From: Theocolax elegans
Taxonomy: Eukaryota; Arthropoda; Insecta; Hymenoptera; Cerocephalidae
NCBI GenBank assembly: GCA_026168455.1
Contig: CM047426.1
Location: forward strand, 80,689,986 to 80,753,985
DNA: 64,000 nucleotides
Reading direction: 5' to 3'
The notes under the pieces are model-generated. The model saw nothing but the letters and a program-made list of their open reading frames with translations, had not been told where the DNA came from and did not search any database. The translations under genes were made by a program, and so were the position numbers. Every line of letters starts with the position of its first letter. Position 1 is the stretch's first letter. Shown piece by piece: positions 32,827 through 44,596 of this stretch.

Positions 32827-34499
32827 TTACTGCGATAAGTTTAGCTGGAGCACTGACATTAAATGTTGAGATAATTGAGCAACACAAAAGAGATAATGAG
32901 GATGAGAGTGTGTCAAAATGATTAGATGATAATGAATCCATGCAAATGGGCTGGTCAGGCCAAGCAGGTGAAAGCGAATCAGTGACGGGTAGAGATGCTG
33001 GTTATGAAAAATGCGTTGATTTGTCCATAAATGAGGTGAAAGAGGTAGCAAGGTGATGTAGGTTGATCTTTTCCCAGTCTCTTTTCCAAAATTTTTTGAC
33101 TCCGCCTGCGGATTATTGATCTTTAGGGAGATGCTAATTGCATCATGACCCGCCGCGAATGGTGCACTAGACTTACAAGGGAAGTACATGACCTCCGGGA
33201 AACGGATCTCATCCTAACTTTGGTATGTCTTTTATAATATAAAAATATGAAGAAAGCCAAGTTATCTCTTGCCAATGGCCACTTTTACGGAAGTTATTCG
33301 ACATCCAATAATAATAGCAGTAAAATTTACTTCCAATTCGATCGCTTATAACTCTGAAACAAATAAAGATAAACAATCGAACCAAAAACCAGAAGAAAGT
33401 TGAGTTCAAGTAGATATGGTTTAAAAAAAAAGAAGCTCAAATTGCCTAATTTGAAGCAAAGTTATGAAGAAAATAAAAAATTGAAGAAATTTTAACCAAA
33501 ATTGAATATGAAAAATTTATTGTTTCTTTTGGCCTAATAATCTTGAATTTCTTATTTTCTTCATAACTTTGCTTCAAATTAAGCAATTTGAGCTTCTTTT
33601 TTTTCAAACCATATCTACTTGAACTCAACTTTTTTCTGGTTTTTAGTTTGATTGTTTATCTTTATTTGTTTTCGAGTTATAAGCGACCGAATTGGACGTA
33701 ATTTTTACTGCTATTATTATTGAATGTCGAATAACTTCCGTAAAAGTGGCCATTGGCAAGAGATAACTTGGCTTTCTTCATATTTTTATATTATAAAAGA
33801 CATACCAAAGTTAGGATGAGATCCGTTTCCCGGAGGTCATGTACTTCCCTTGTTAGTGTAAACAAACTCAGGTACTGGCTCACGAACTAGGAAAAGATCC
33901 AACCAAGTATGAGATGAACCCGCCGACGCCACTGCATGGTGTGTCGGTTCGGATGGAATAAGGAAGAGGCCTAATGCTTCCATACTTCCTCTCAGCATGT
34001 TCGCTGCAGCACTGGAAGATTTCATGTCTATATTGAGATCACCCGTTATAATGACATGATTAAAATTAGGGAATATGTCAGCTACAGTATCAAACAATTC
34101 CGTTGGATAAGCGGCAGAAGGCCTGCGATAAATCACTGCTAACGCCAGCGCCACCGACTTATTCACTAATCGTAGAACAATGAACTCGGGGGCGTTCGAG
34201 TAGACAGGGTCGGAGTGAGCTAAGATAGTAACTGCAAACTCATCGCGAACATAAGCCGCCACACCACCACCCTCCTTACCTACACGATCCAACCGATAAA
34301 GAGTATAACCAGGTAAATTGAGAATTTCGGAAGAGTATCTTTCGGTAAGAAAGGTTTCAGTGACAGCAATGACGTCGTGGGATTCTGGAAGAACTAATGC
34401 TTCGATTGATGAAAAATGAGTCTTTAAGCGGTTTATATTAGTATGAAAAATGGAAAATGAATTGGATGAATTAATGTTTTTGACCTGACCAGTCCTGTC
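32827..34499 (-). pseudogene. LINE apurinic-type endonuclease domain, interrupted
   Basis: The frame continues directly from the ORF1 stop with HTNINRLKTHFSSIEAL, then VTETFLTERYSS, VAAYVRDEF, VIYRRPSA and VIITGDLNIDM. GSSHTWLDLFLV completes the order of a non-LTR endonuclease (N, E, Y, GDxN, S-W/D-H type blocks). At 33852-33176 a palindromic MITE interrupts it. The end of the domain, SSAPFAAGHDAISISLKI with the terminal histidine, resumes at 33172 in the frame ending at 32827. No ATG for ORF2 is visible. The domain nicks target DNA to prime reverse transcription; this copy is broken. Confidence 0.7.
33173..33855. mobile_element. 677-bp palindromic MITE, Harbinger-like (TTA target)
   Basis: The body is 33176-33852. 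The terminal repeats start CAAGGGAAGTACATGACCTC and extend as near-perfect ~310-base arms around a ~60-base centre. TTA trinucleotides flank it (33173-33175 and 33853-33855), and removing the element restores a continuous endonuclease reading frame. A 3-bp TWA duplication is characteristic of PIF/Harbinger elements; the terminal bases are not diagnostic, so the family is inferred. Confidence 0.8.
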
Positions 34500-35729
34500 T
34501 CATGTGGTACGAATTGAGAGAGGAAGGAGATTGTTAATGTCAGCCTCAGAAGTTACGCGTATAAGAGGTCCATCCCTCACCTTTCGCACAAAAATATTTA
34601 AATTGATTACGGTGGGCCTCGCGTAGCCCAACTCTTTACATTTGCGGATCGCTGCTTGCCAGAGATCGAAAACAGTCTTGGGCCATAACGGACGAATGAA
34701 TAACGAGCTATCACCTCCCACTCCAAAAATTTTTAATGCTGACTGCCCCTTTAATAAATACGCCCTATCGACGACCGCGTCTCTGGCTGTAGCCGACGAT
34801 AAACGGAATACAATTCCTCGGTTGCGCGGATGTGTCGGTATTTCGCCCTCGGCTGTGGGTTTTGATCAGGGCAGCCAGGGTCGAATTTCGATCACCTGTT
34901 TCGATATTAACGGCAGCTTAACGGTGTTGAGAATATTTTCAATAATGGTGATATCTGGCAATGACGACGATAGAGGCAATCCCGTGGCTAACACCTCGCA
35001 CGTGTTCCTCAAGATGTCAGCGGAAGTATCAAGTAAAGGTGCAACCGAGTCACCACCGGAAGGCCCGATCTCCTCTAAGGCAGTAACGCGAGTCTCAAGC
35101 TTAGCAAAGCGCTCCCCAAGATTGACGAAATGCGCCTTCGTGGCCGACTCAAATAGGTCTACGCGAGCATGGAGAGCCAACATATCCGCCTTTAAGTCGT
35201 CGAGTTTCCCCTCTACACGGTCCACTTTCTCGACCACCGATTTAATGTCGCTTTGAATGTTCGTTTGAATATTCTTAATGCTTGATTGTAGGTTCCCGGC
35301 AAAACTCTCCATCCACGGTGGTGGAGCGCCCGCCTTCGCATCGGTATCGGTAGAGATATCGCGCGACGCGTGGTTGGGCGGTAGAGGCGTAGCACCACGA
35401 GGATGCTTGGCAAACTGTGACGTTGATGGCGACGGAAGCGAGGCAACGCGCTTGGAAATGGAGCAGGGCGGAGTAGGCGTGGTTAACGGCGCGGTATAGC
35501 AGATCGCGCTAGCTTGCCGCGGCAACCCAGGCGATGGCGCCCTCGCTTCAGTGGGAGCCGCGGCTAGCCCTTTGGATTTAGCCAACACACAACAGCGGCG
35601 CTCCGAAGTGCCCGGCGCGACCTCAAAACAGTGCGAATCAGTAATGTTATTACAAACGACACAGACCTCTGTATAATCCTTTCGTGTCAAGCGAACGCCA
35701 CACACGAAGCAGCTGCACGATTTTGCCAT
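34500..35729 (-). pseudogene. LINE ORF1 protein (zinc finger, coiled coil, RRM-like)
   Basis: ORF1 proteins of LINEs bind the element RNA. The frame starts at ATG 35729 with CFVCGVRLTRKDYTEVC and CCVLAK, a PHD/zinc-finger-like cysteine array (residues 5-50). A Pro/Ser-rich linker follows, then a coiled coil at about 140-230 (VEKVDRVEGKLDDLKADM). Beyond a single in-frame TGA at 34868-34866 the same frame stays open to 34500 with LFIRPLWPKTVFDLWQ, an RRM-like end. The whole is 410 codons with one nonsense lesion. The stop at 34502-34500 is in the same frame as the following endonuclease. Confidence 0.7.
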
Positions 35730-36048
35730 TTATACAAGGAGGCGTCCACTCTAGCCGACCTTGTAGTGTGCGAAAACTGCTTACGTGCGAATGTTGGAAT
35801 CCCTGCTCACCGGATGCCGGGCAAGCCGCCTTTTCTCCACAATCTCGCAGCTAACCTCCAAATTATAGATGTTGTAAATGGCAAAACTTGGGGACAACTG
35901 ACTGAAGAATTAAAGACTATTTATAAAAATAGATACTGCAATCAGTACCCGTCCCTACGATGTTCGCTGAAAAAATCTCGAGGCAGCTAGGTGAGTATTT
36001 ATGAGGATACAAGACGGAGCGAAATAACAAGCGACTTTGTACTCACCG

Positions 36049-36914
36049 GAAAATCAACCACGGAAATCGACCTGTCAGAGAGCAAAGAGAACGAGGGTAC
36101 GAGCGAGAGAGAGAGAGAGGAAGAAGCAGCCCTCAGGATCATCGTGCAAGCCCAAATAAGTCCTGGCCAGGCCTTCGTCGAAGTATACGACGGCGCGAAT
36201 AGCGGTCGACGTTGAGATATGCGCGGTACCCCGACGCGTAAGCAGATTAAAGAGAGGTTAGCCGCTCTCGTCGGGTTCTCTCCCTCGGTAACATAATCGC
36301 GAGTATGGCAAACCGGAGTGCTTCTCACCCCGGCGAATACATATTAACTTCGAATTATTTGCGAAGCCAGGTAACTCGTACCTGGCGGATCGTCCGCGTT
36401 CCCCGAGTAGACCGAGACGCCGTGTCTCGAACGCGTATTGCGATGGGCGCACACACACGCACATCTGTATAGGTTCGCGTTTATTTACGTTTTCCATTAA
36501 GTTCTCTTTGAGCCAAGGTTTAGCATTGCCTTGGCTCAATTCAGTATTATACAAATATTAATATTTTATATTTCATCGTTTATTTCCTTTAATTAATATA
36601 TACCGCCATGCCCCGCGAGTGTCGTGCATTGCACTTCGCACGACACATAGCTGAGTAGCCGAGCACGTGTATCGGCGAAGGACAGTACTTATAGTACGAG
36701 GAGAGCGTGTACTTAGGTAAGTACACACACTGTACACAGGGCAGACGACGTCATACGGAGCTTGAGGCTAGCTCCCATCACATCGAGAGTCGACCCCGTC
36801 GACCGATCAGCTGCTTGGTAAGACAACTGATCGCGATAACGAGAGTATTTCCTGTGCATTGAGGATATGCACAGGATAAATAAAACCCTCCAGACGAGTA
36901 GAATCAACCCTGTT

Positions 36915-36960
<46 letters not shown>
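36049..36960. other. GC-richer block, possible solo LTR, ending in (TA)n
   Basis: No ORF with recognisable motifs is present. The part 36620-36920 starts TGTCGTGCA and ends TGTTACA, and has GATAAATAAAACC as a poly-A-signal-like motif near its end, as a solo LTR might. No target duplication was found, so this is weak. A (TA)n run occupies 36918-36960. Confidence 0.3.
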
Positions 36961-36964
<4 letters not shown>

Positions 36965-37020
36965 TTATATGTTCATATAATTTATAGATAGATATAGGTA
37001 TAAGAGAGTAACAGAGAGAG

Positions 37021-38272
37021 ATTTGATTTATTATTTGGCCTTTTTGGGGTAGACCCCGTAGACACTAATTGAAAAAGTACATTGTTAATACAATGTAAGT
37101 AAAAATACTTGCGTCAGACGCTATCGCGCCTTTTGATGATTTATTATTTGGCCTTTTTGGGGTAGACCCCGTAGACACTAATTGAAAAAGTAAATTGTTA
37201 ATACAATGTAAGTAAAATTACATAACAAAATTAAAAATAAAAATAACCTATGTACAATATTCTTGAGACCAGTTAACACATAATTTAGCAAATGATGAAT
37301 CGCTCGCATATAAATAAATAAATATCACTAGCTAACGCATTACTGATACAGCTTATACAGTTTCCTCGAGGTGTGGGATGGTGCGTGGTGTGATACCCTC
37401 GGTCACGACTCGTGCAGACCAGGCTGTCTTGTCGAGCCCAAACAGACGATTAAAGAGGAGAGTTTCGAAGTTGTCTATGAATGAGCGATTGAAGATGATG
37501 GAAGGAAACTGGTTGAGGATGCGGGTAGAGGTTATGACGAATGATTTATTTAATGATTCAGTGCGTGGCGGAAGATAGGTAAGGGGTTTAGGTGAATGAC
37601 GAGGGGAAGAGCGGGGATTTTGATCAGGGGTATCAAGCTTAATGAAATGATTTGCCAAATGTGTAGGTGAATTATGAGAAATGATGTTATAGGCCGGTCG
37701 GAGTCGGTGTCAACGGCGGTAGCGAGCGAGTCTTGATTGGGCGTTCTGGGCGCGTCGCCGCGAGGTTGCTTGGCAACCTGCGACGTTGATGGCGACGGGG
37801 ACGAGGCAATACGCTTAGCGCCGGAGGGGAGCTCTCACATCAGTGGCAGCCGCAACTAGCGCTTTGGTCTTTGCCAGCAGATAGCAGCGGCACTCAGAGG
37901 AGCCCAGCGCGGCCTCGAAACAGTGCGCATGCGTAATACTATTACAATACTTACATACCTTCGTATAGTCTTTTCTCGTTAATCGACCACCACACACGAA
38001 ACAGCCGCGCGACGTTGCCTGAATTTGCTACACACTGCGGAGAGCCGCCTTTTTTCCTCGAAGCTTGCAGTTAACCTTAAAATATTGACGATAAAAGACG
38101 ATAAAAATACGGAACAACCGGCTGCAGCAAGATTTGACTATATATAATAATAGACGCTGTAGTCGGCAAACATCCCCTCAGCGCTCGCTAAAACAGACTC
38201 GAGGTAGCTTGGTGAGTAAACGAGTATGAATAAAACAGAGCAGAGTGACAAGCAGCTTTGTACTCACCGAAG
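37021..38272 (-). mobile_element. Internally deleted LINE copy retaining both ends
   Basis: The 5' UTR (38272-38000) and ORF1 start (37997-37715, GRLTRKDYTKVCKYC) match the copy at 36048. Near 37700 the sequence jumps to the ORF2 C-terminal region (37658-37353, NHFIKLDTPDQNPRSS), which ends HLEETV. The 3' UTR follows to about 37137. RRM, endonuclease and RT are absent. A second 3' terminus (37021-37132, GTCTACGGGGTCTACCCC on the minus strand) repeats the first, so another copy's tail or a tandem duplication lies beside it. Confidence 0.75.
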
Positions 38273-38289
38273 CAGAGAAGAGAGAGAGA

Positions 38290-41200
38290 CATTTTTAATT
38301 TTAGTATTGTTGTATACATACATATATTTTTGAATTCATGATATTTAACACCCGCTGATTTTTTTTCTGAAAAAATTTATTATTTTAAATCATTTTTTAA
38401 TTTTAATATTTTATATGGATTTTAATTTTGAAACCATTTTATAATATAAATTAAAAAAAATTCTCATGTAGAATTACCGTTTTGTTTAGGCATTTTATAT
38501 ACCTTCTGTCGTGGTTGATGTTTGAATACATACTGACTATAATTTTAAAGTCGAATATACAAAACGTGTACATTGTGATGGTGTCATCATAAAAAGAGGG
38601 TACCTGAAAAGGAATAGAAAATATTAATTCAATGATATCTAGGTATGTGAATTAATTAGCGGTCAATACTAAGCTGGTTCGATGGTTAGCCAGGAGCCTA
38701 GGGTCAAAACGTTGATAGTGTGGTGTTGGAGGTGTTTGGGTTGTCCGCTCCGGGGTTCTCCTCTACAGGAAGGTGAGGTTCCCGTGGTGGACACCTGCTC
38801 CTTGATCACTGCATCTGTAAAGGAAAAATATATACATTTGGATATAGGGGGTTATGGAGCCTCGTATGTTAAATTCCAATAACCCTATCCCTTTCTCACT
38901 CATTGTTAATATGGCAGGTTTATGGAGCCGGGGCTCCATAATCTTTTCTGTCTCTTTTTATCGTACTAATAAATATATGCAATAAACAATTATGTAAACA
39001 TTACCATCCTTGTTGTGCGTTGTGCCTCGTGTGGCGTTGGTGGGGGGGGGGGGCAACCGTTGTTCGTTTTCGCGCACGGTGTAGACACGCGAGTATACGT
39101 TCGCGCACACACCTTATACACGCACACAACACCCGCGGAACGATTTATCGTCGTCCCCGCCGGTGAAAATCGCGCGCACGCGGTGAACCGGTCGCGACGC
39201 ACGTTGTTTTCGTGCCGGTTCGAACTCAGTTGCGTCCATCTTGAATCAATCGAAATTCAAGCGCGCGCATAATAACTAGGAGATCCGCGCTTTTATCGAC
39301 ATAGGGATTTATATATCGATACGTAGGGAGTTTTGGAACACGTGTTGTGGGGATCGATCGGGTATATACATTATACGTGTATAATATATAGAAGTAAATA
39401 AGAGATTCAGTTCTCGCGCCAATGAGATTTTGGCGACATTACTAAATATTTTATAGTAAAGACGATGTGTCGTGTATGGAACTACTGTATAAAATAGTAT
39501 TATGACAGTAATTCCGTAATACACGTATATTTACTGTAATAGTTGGGACAATGATAACTTATGCAAATGAGTTGTCATATTTGATATTAGTAAGGACTAT
39601 ACGGTAGCGGGGGGTCACCTGTGACATGTAATTACATGGAGATAAGTCAAATAATGACTTATCTCCCGCAGGTGACACGAGAGAGATAAGGAAACGGGAC
39701 AACAAGTGAGAAAAGGATAGAGTGTTTCAATTTTCGGTTACGGAGGGTAGTTTCCGGAAAAGAAGCTAGTCTAGTATCGATAGTGAGTGTGAGAGTACAT
39801 ATATTGCCAGCGATTGTTCTATTTAGCAGCCATTGAAATTATCTATTTCCATACTAATTAATTGGAATACAATTGATTGTTCTACAGAATTGTTAAGAAG
39901 AGAATTTAATATATCCTAAGATATTATTATTATTACTCTTGGAATTAATTTCAGGGTTACCATTGAGGGTTTTTCTGTCCTCTACTATCTTATATAAATG
40001 AAATCATACCGTGTGAGTGCAACAAAGAAAAAGTACCTCTATCTGGCATCCCTGATTAATTTAATAGATTTATCTACGGATTGGTAAGCAATCAAATTAG
40101 TATTGTGGCGTCCATATGCGAAGTGTTTGTTGGTCAAACGTGGTCGGTATTCGGGAGTGATTTTCGATCGTTGGGTTCATGGGGTTTGCTTAATAATTAC
40201 GTCGCGTTACGTTGGGTTTTTCGCGCGTTATTATTGGATAATAATTTCCAAAAATCTCTCTCGAGGTAGTGGTGACAGTGGATTCCGTAAGGAATCCGAT
40301 TATTAATTTATTAACGCCAATTAAAAATTACTGTAGGTTACAGTGGAAACCGGTCCACTGTAAATTCGACGGAATCTCCTCTGAGAGTCGGCCGTGTAGG
40401 GTTTTATTTTATTATAATTAATATTTTTCGACGTTTCCACCGGGAAACGGTTAATAGTTTTAACCGAAAATTTGGTAACGTCGCAGCATGGATATACGAA
40501 ACGCGTTAGTGTCACATATTGAATATTGAAAAACAAAATGATTATTGATCGATGGAACATATATAGTTACATTCATGTGAAGAGCATCCTCAGTATAGTA
40601 TAGTAGAAGAAAAATCGCTGTCAATTCATTAATTAATGTATCGCTCTTAGATGTAATATATTATTCTCAAATATGAAATTTAATTAATTCATTTACTTTT
40701 TTTACGTAATTATTAGTAATATATGGGTGCTTCTCTCTTAAATCAAGACAATAAAATTTCTTTTTTCATAATTTTGAAAATATTTTCCTACATGTTTTGG
40801 ACGATATTTGAAATATTTAGAGGATGTATCTGAACTTTCCATCGTTGGAAAACGTTAGGAGGGTAGCTATGGGGGATGAAAAATGTCATATTCACAAGAA
40901 TAATCGCTATTATCATCGGTTATTGCGAAATTTCAAAGTGTTGCCATTCTTTAACTTTAGGGTAAGTTGCAGGGGATGAAAACTGTCACTTTTCTATGAT
41001 GTCTAAAAAGAATATGAGTAACGATTGCAATACTTTGAAAATTTTCTTTTTTTTTTAAAAAAGATAAAATGAAAGAATTGATAGAATATATGTTTAAAGA
41101 TTCCTTTTTCTCATGTTCTTTTCTTACAAAATTGTTTGTTTTTTTCTTCTCTTTTTTTATTTCGTATTTAGTTTCTAATTATTATTTATATATGTTTTTA

Positions 41201-41640
41201 ATAATATATATTTGCGTTTGTTAATTTATAAATTTAGCGGTGATTAGTTAATTTCTACGTAGGATTAAACAATAAACTATAATTAATCTAAAATAAGTAA
41301 ACTAAGTGTAATCTTGTTATAATTCAGTTAAAAAGTGTGCGTAATTGTGTTTGTGAAATGATACTAGCAGTATTTGGTTAAACTCTCTTTTCTTTTATTA
41401 TTGCTGCATATGGTGTCAAGTTCTTTCCTTTCGTCTTCTGTTATTGCGATGATCAATGCAGTCGGCTATGTATTTTGATACATTGTAAAAATATTGGTCT
41501 TTATCAAAATGAGATTCGATTGAAAGCCTTCCAGACATCACGAGTCGTCAGTAGTCTTTTGACCTGTGAAGGGTGCAAGTGCCTTATAAAAATTCAAATA
41601 ATTCATTCTCGACCGTTCCAAATTCTTATTTTTCGAGCGA
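38290..41640. other. Unrecognised intergenic stretch
   Basis: No conserved coding sequence was recognised. There is a G-run at about 39042-39052 and a structured hairpin (listed separately). A moderately GC-rich block lies at 39000-39300, and AT-rich DNA from 40600 onward. Confidence 0.45.
39614..39676. repeat. Nested perfect hairpin
   Basis: The outer 8-bp pair GTCACCTG/CAGGTGAC (39614-39621, 39669-39676) encloses CATGTAATTACATG. Inside is a perfect 12-bp stem GGAGATAAGTCA/TGACTTATCTCC (39638-39649, 39655-39666) with a 5-base loop. A structured RNA or a dyad binding site are possible. Confidence 0.55.
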
Positions 41641-41644
41641 AAAA

Positions 41645-42055
41645 ATGGTGCGACAACGAATGATACTTCGATGGTGGCCACGCTACCAACGAGTGTGTGT
41701 GAGTGCGCGTTCAATTCTTGTCTTTTTTCTTTATTTCTTTGAAATTTTGTCATGACGCAAAAAGGTTTCTCTTTCTTTTATTATTACTCTGTTCCTCTTT
41801 TCTTTTTTTTTTAGTTTAACTACTGGGCTGTTATTCGAACGAAACGATATCATCGTCGCCTCAGTAATGATAGACATTGGGGAGAGATATCAGTTCCCTG
41901 GTATGAGGAAGCTGAAGATTACTGTGGTTTGTCCCGTTTATTTATGGCTGAAGAGGTGATCCGGGCTGTTGGAAGAGTACAGTTCAAAATATGTATTTTC
42001 TCTAGTGATATGTACTTTTATGCCGGCACTATATGCATTTATCACGTTGAATACT
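41645..42055 (+). CDS. Possible two-exon gene of unknown function
   Basis: Exon 1 starts at ATG 41645 (context AAAAATGG) and encodes MVRQRMILRWWPRYQRV before a TGT|GTGAGT donor near 41698. After a T-rich tract ending TTTAG at about 41812, exon 2 continues in the matching phase. It reads FNYWAVIRTKRYHRRLSN, WGEISVPWYEEAEDY and LFMAEEVIRAVGRV to a stop at 42055. The phase agreement and the strong donor and polypyrimidine tract support splicing. The product is about 95 residues, basic at the N-terminus and acidic in the middle. No family is recognised, and it may be part of a longer gene. Confidence 0.35.
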
Positions 42056-42059
42056 AATG

Positions 42060-42662
42060 TTTTAATTTGAAATTTATATAAAAAGTTTGCTTAATGAAAT
42101 TACATTGCTTTGTGTTAATTTTTTGTTTGGTATAATTTTTATTCCTCCTCTTTTTATAGATATATATATAAAAATTCTGTTCTAACCTAAATGCAAATTA
42201 ACTATATTTAATACTATCCAGATTAATGTTGCAATTGTAACTGTTCGTTGATTTGATTCATTAAATTATTTTTTATTTCTTTATTTATTATTATTATTTT
42301 TTTTTAAATCGAAAGCAAATGTGAGTTTAATTACATGTATTATAGTGGTATTAATATAAAGTATAAGGTATGGGATTATATATTATTATAAAATTATTAA
42401 TATGCGCATAAAAACAGAGATGCGAATCAAAAAGAGCGCGCGAGTATTACATTCAAATGATTAGTGGCATGGGCAGCTAAGATTCTCGGGGGATACATGA
42501 GGTGCGTATATTTGTGCTGCGTTGACTCATACCTACGCCAATGCGAGCGCTGTCTTTGTTTGCGGACGGACTACTAATGCGTATGTTATTACTGCAATAA
42601 TTATTATTTATTATTATAATTATTAATTTATTATTATTATTATTATTATTTTATTATTGTTA

Positions 42663-42706
<44 letters not shown>

Positions 42707-43230
42707 ATTTTTATTCTTTCTCTTTTCCTCCTCTTTTTTTGATTAAATTCTACTATATGGCACTAACTTTTCTCTTTACAACAAACAATTATATGCTGTT
42801 CGCCGTTTGTAAATTAGAGTATATGTTAAAATACGTTCACTGGGGATCAGGGTGAACGGCTCCCTTACAATAAATAAATAACACTCTTTGTCTATAGCTA
42901 GAACTTAAATGAAAATGAAATACTTGTACAATAATAAAACGGAAATTTAGTCACGGTCGCCAGCCGCGTTCACGCGGCAAAATTTATATATATACCACGC
43001 GCGATTACCGCATACACACGCACAATTCACAGCTTATTCGGGAAGTTGGAAAACAGGAAATTGAGGCAGGAATTCTCATCTGCAGATGCTCGAAAAGAAA
43101 CAATTCAATAAAAAGGTAACCACTCTCGGTAATAACTACGTATAATTTAGGTTTTACGTCTCGTTCGACGGCCCGACTCGGAATCACCGAGTTCGTCGTG
43201 ATGAACCGATCAGCGAGTCCGCGCGCATGC
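42060..43230. other. AT-rich stretch with (ATT)n microsatellite
   Basis: No gene is recognised. (ATT)n and related triplets occupy about 42597-42706. A GC-containing segment at 42940-43230 precedes the THAP-like remnant and contains no supported ORF. Confidence 0.5.
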
Positions 43231-43255
43231 GCCACGCGCAACAGTTGGCTCTCGT

Positions 43256-43622
43256 TTGCTTGACTCGGCCGATCCGACGTACGTATTGTTTATGTGCAGT
43301 AAACATTTCCGTCCCCGTGCACCGTCTCAGCTGCTGGATATTAATAACCCGGAGTCTCATCCACAGGAACATCGCCAACAAACGGTAAAATACTCTAGTT
43401 CCAAACAAATAACCTGTATTAATGTTAGTTCGTCCGAGTTTGTTCCCGGCATGCGGGAACGACAACATCAATACTGCACCGGAGATTTCCTTAGCCTATT
43501 CTTCCTCACCAGGTTCCGGAGATGACTGTTTTACTCTCACGTCAACATCTAGCTGGATTGTCCGAGGTAATGGTATAAATAACGTTGTTTCTTCCTTTAA
43601 AATTAATATCTTGTGGAAGTAA
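43256..43622 (+). pseudogene. THAP-domain-like remnant
   Basis: One frame reads YVLFMCSKHFRPRAPSQLLD, containing the CxxHF block that closes the THAP zinc site (CSKHF). A second frame beginning near 43422 reads LVRPSLFPACGNDN, similar to the (A)VPSLFP motif that follows in THAP domains. The join needs either a frameshift or an unusually short (~44-base) intron. THAP domains bind DNA in P-element-type transposases and host factors. Only part of the domain is visible, so the call is tentative. Confidence 0.35.
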
Positions 43623-43729
43623 TATCCTAACCTCAACTTACCTCTCCTTCTCCTTACCTGCAACTAGGTTTTGACAACCTACTGCTTTCCTCAACTCTAA
43701 TTTCAATTCAGTATTATTTATTAATACTG

Positions 43730-43939
43730 TTGCAGGTACTCGAAGGAGGTTTTGTACCAACGAAGGACCATTACTTCTTGGAGGAGGCTGGATGCTTACT
43801 TGTTGTCGATGCTGTCCAATATTATCTATTCTACCTCAACTGCTACCTTCTACGATTAGCTTCTCCAGGACATAAGGAACAGGATTTGACACAGGACCTC
43901 ACTCAACTACTCAAGGATTCGACTTCAACAACTGGATAA
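43730..43939 (+). other. Open frame of uncertain status
   Basis: A 69-residue frame (VLEGGFVPTKDHYFLEEAGC..) is open after a GCAG acceptor-like sequence. There is no recognisable family or supporting context. The segment after it contains short GTGCTT repeats. Confidence 0.15.
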
Positions 43940-44596
43940 TTTATTATACAGGAACTTAACAGGGACAGTGCTTGTGTGCTTGTGTGCTTGTGCGTATGTT
44001 TTACTGGTATGCGTACTCCTCCCTCACGGTCTAGACTATCTGGATTCCGAGTGAGTTTTACAATCAATTCCTACAAGCTACGGGGCTTTGGAATAATTAA
44101 TATATAATATAAGTATAAACTAAGTATGTGACATGCAGTTAGAACTGCCATGTCATAATGTGTATATAGTGAGCAAGTCGGGTTAGATTTCTAATAAAAA
44201 AATACCTGATTAGATCTCTAAAAAAATATTGTGGTTTATAATATTATTCTTCCTTGTTTTTTTTTGTTTGTCTGTTCTTTTCTCTTTTTTTTTTTAAATA
44301 TGTAGTGTAAAACTTGAAGCTTAATATTTTAATTTTCGCTTGCAGATAACACTTGTATTGTATGAGATGATTGTGCAATGGATCTTTGTTTATGGACTGG
44401 TTTTTGGATTTCGGGAATTGGGGTTTGTAGCGTTTCTGAGGTTACTGTTGCCATATCTTGGAATAAGCTTCCCAGATTTTCTTTATTCTTCTTTTTATTA
44501 TTTTCTTCACTTTGTTGAATTGCAGCTGATGTAAACAATTAAGTTAACAAGCTGAAGAAGGCCGCTAATAATTGACGCCTAAACCCGTATATGTTT

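Larger units (their letters stand above)
32700..36048 (-). mobile_element. Jockey/CR1-like LINE copy with 5' end, ORF1 and endonuclease
   Basis: The 5' end near 36048 is shared with the copy ending at 38272 (both start CGGTGAGTACAAAG on the minus strand). A ~320-base 5' UTR, ORF1 (35729-34500) and the endonuclease part of ORF2 follow. The copy stops near 32700, just after the pre-RT sequence RNKHKPWVTQEIRSN-like region (one position is a stop). RT is missing here, while the copy at 27765-29640 begins exactly at the RT. They could be one element split by later insertions. A Harbinger-like MITE (33176-33852) sits inside the endonuclease. Confidence 0.8.

Noticed and set aside
36713..36961. 82-codon minus-strand ORF beginning with YIYIYI
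   Set aside because: Its start is a (TA)n microsatellite and the remainder has no recognisable domain.
40010..40340. Possible LTR end and primer site (TGGCATCCCTG)
   Set aside because: No complementary tRNA end was recognised and no partner LTR or coding region follows.
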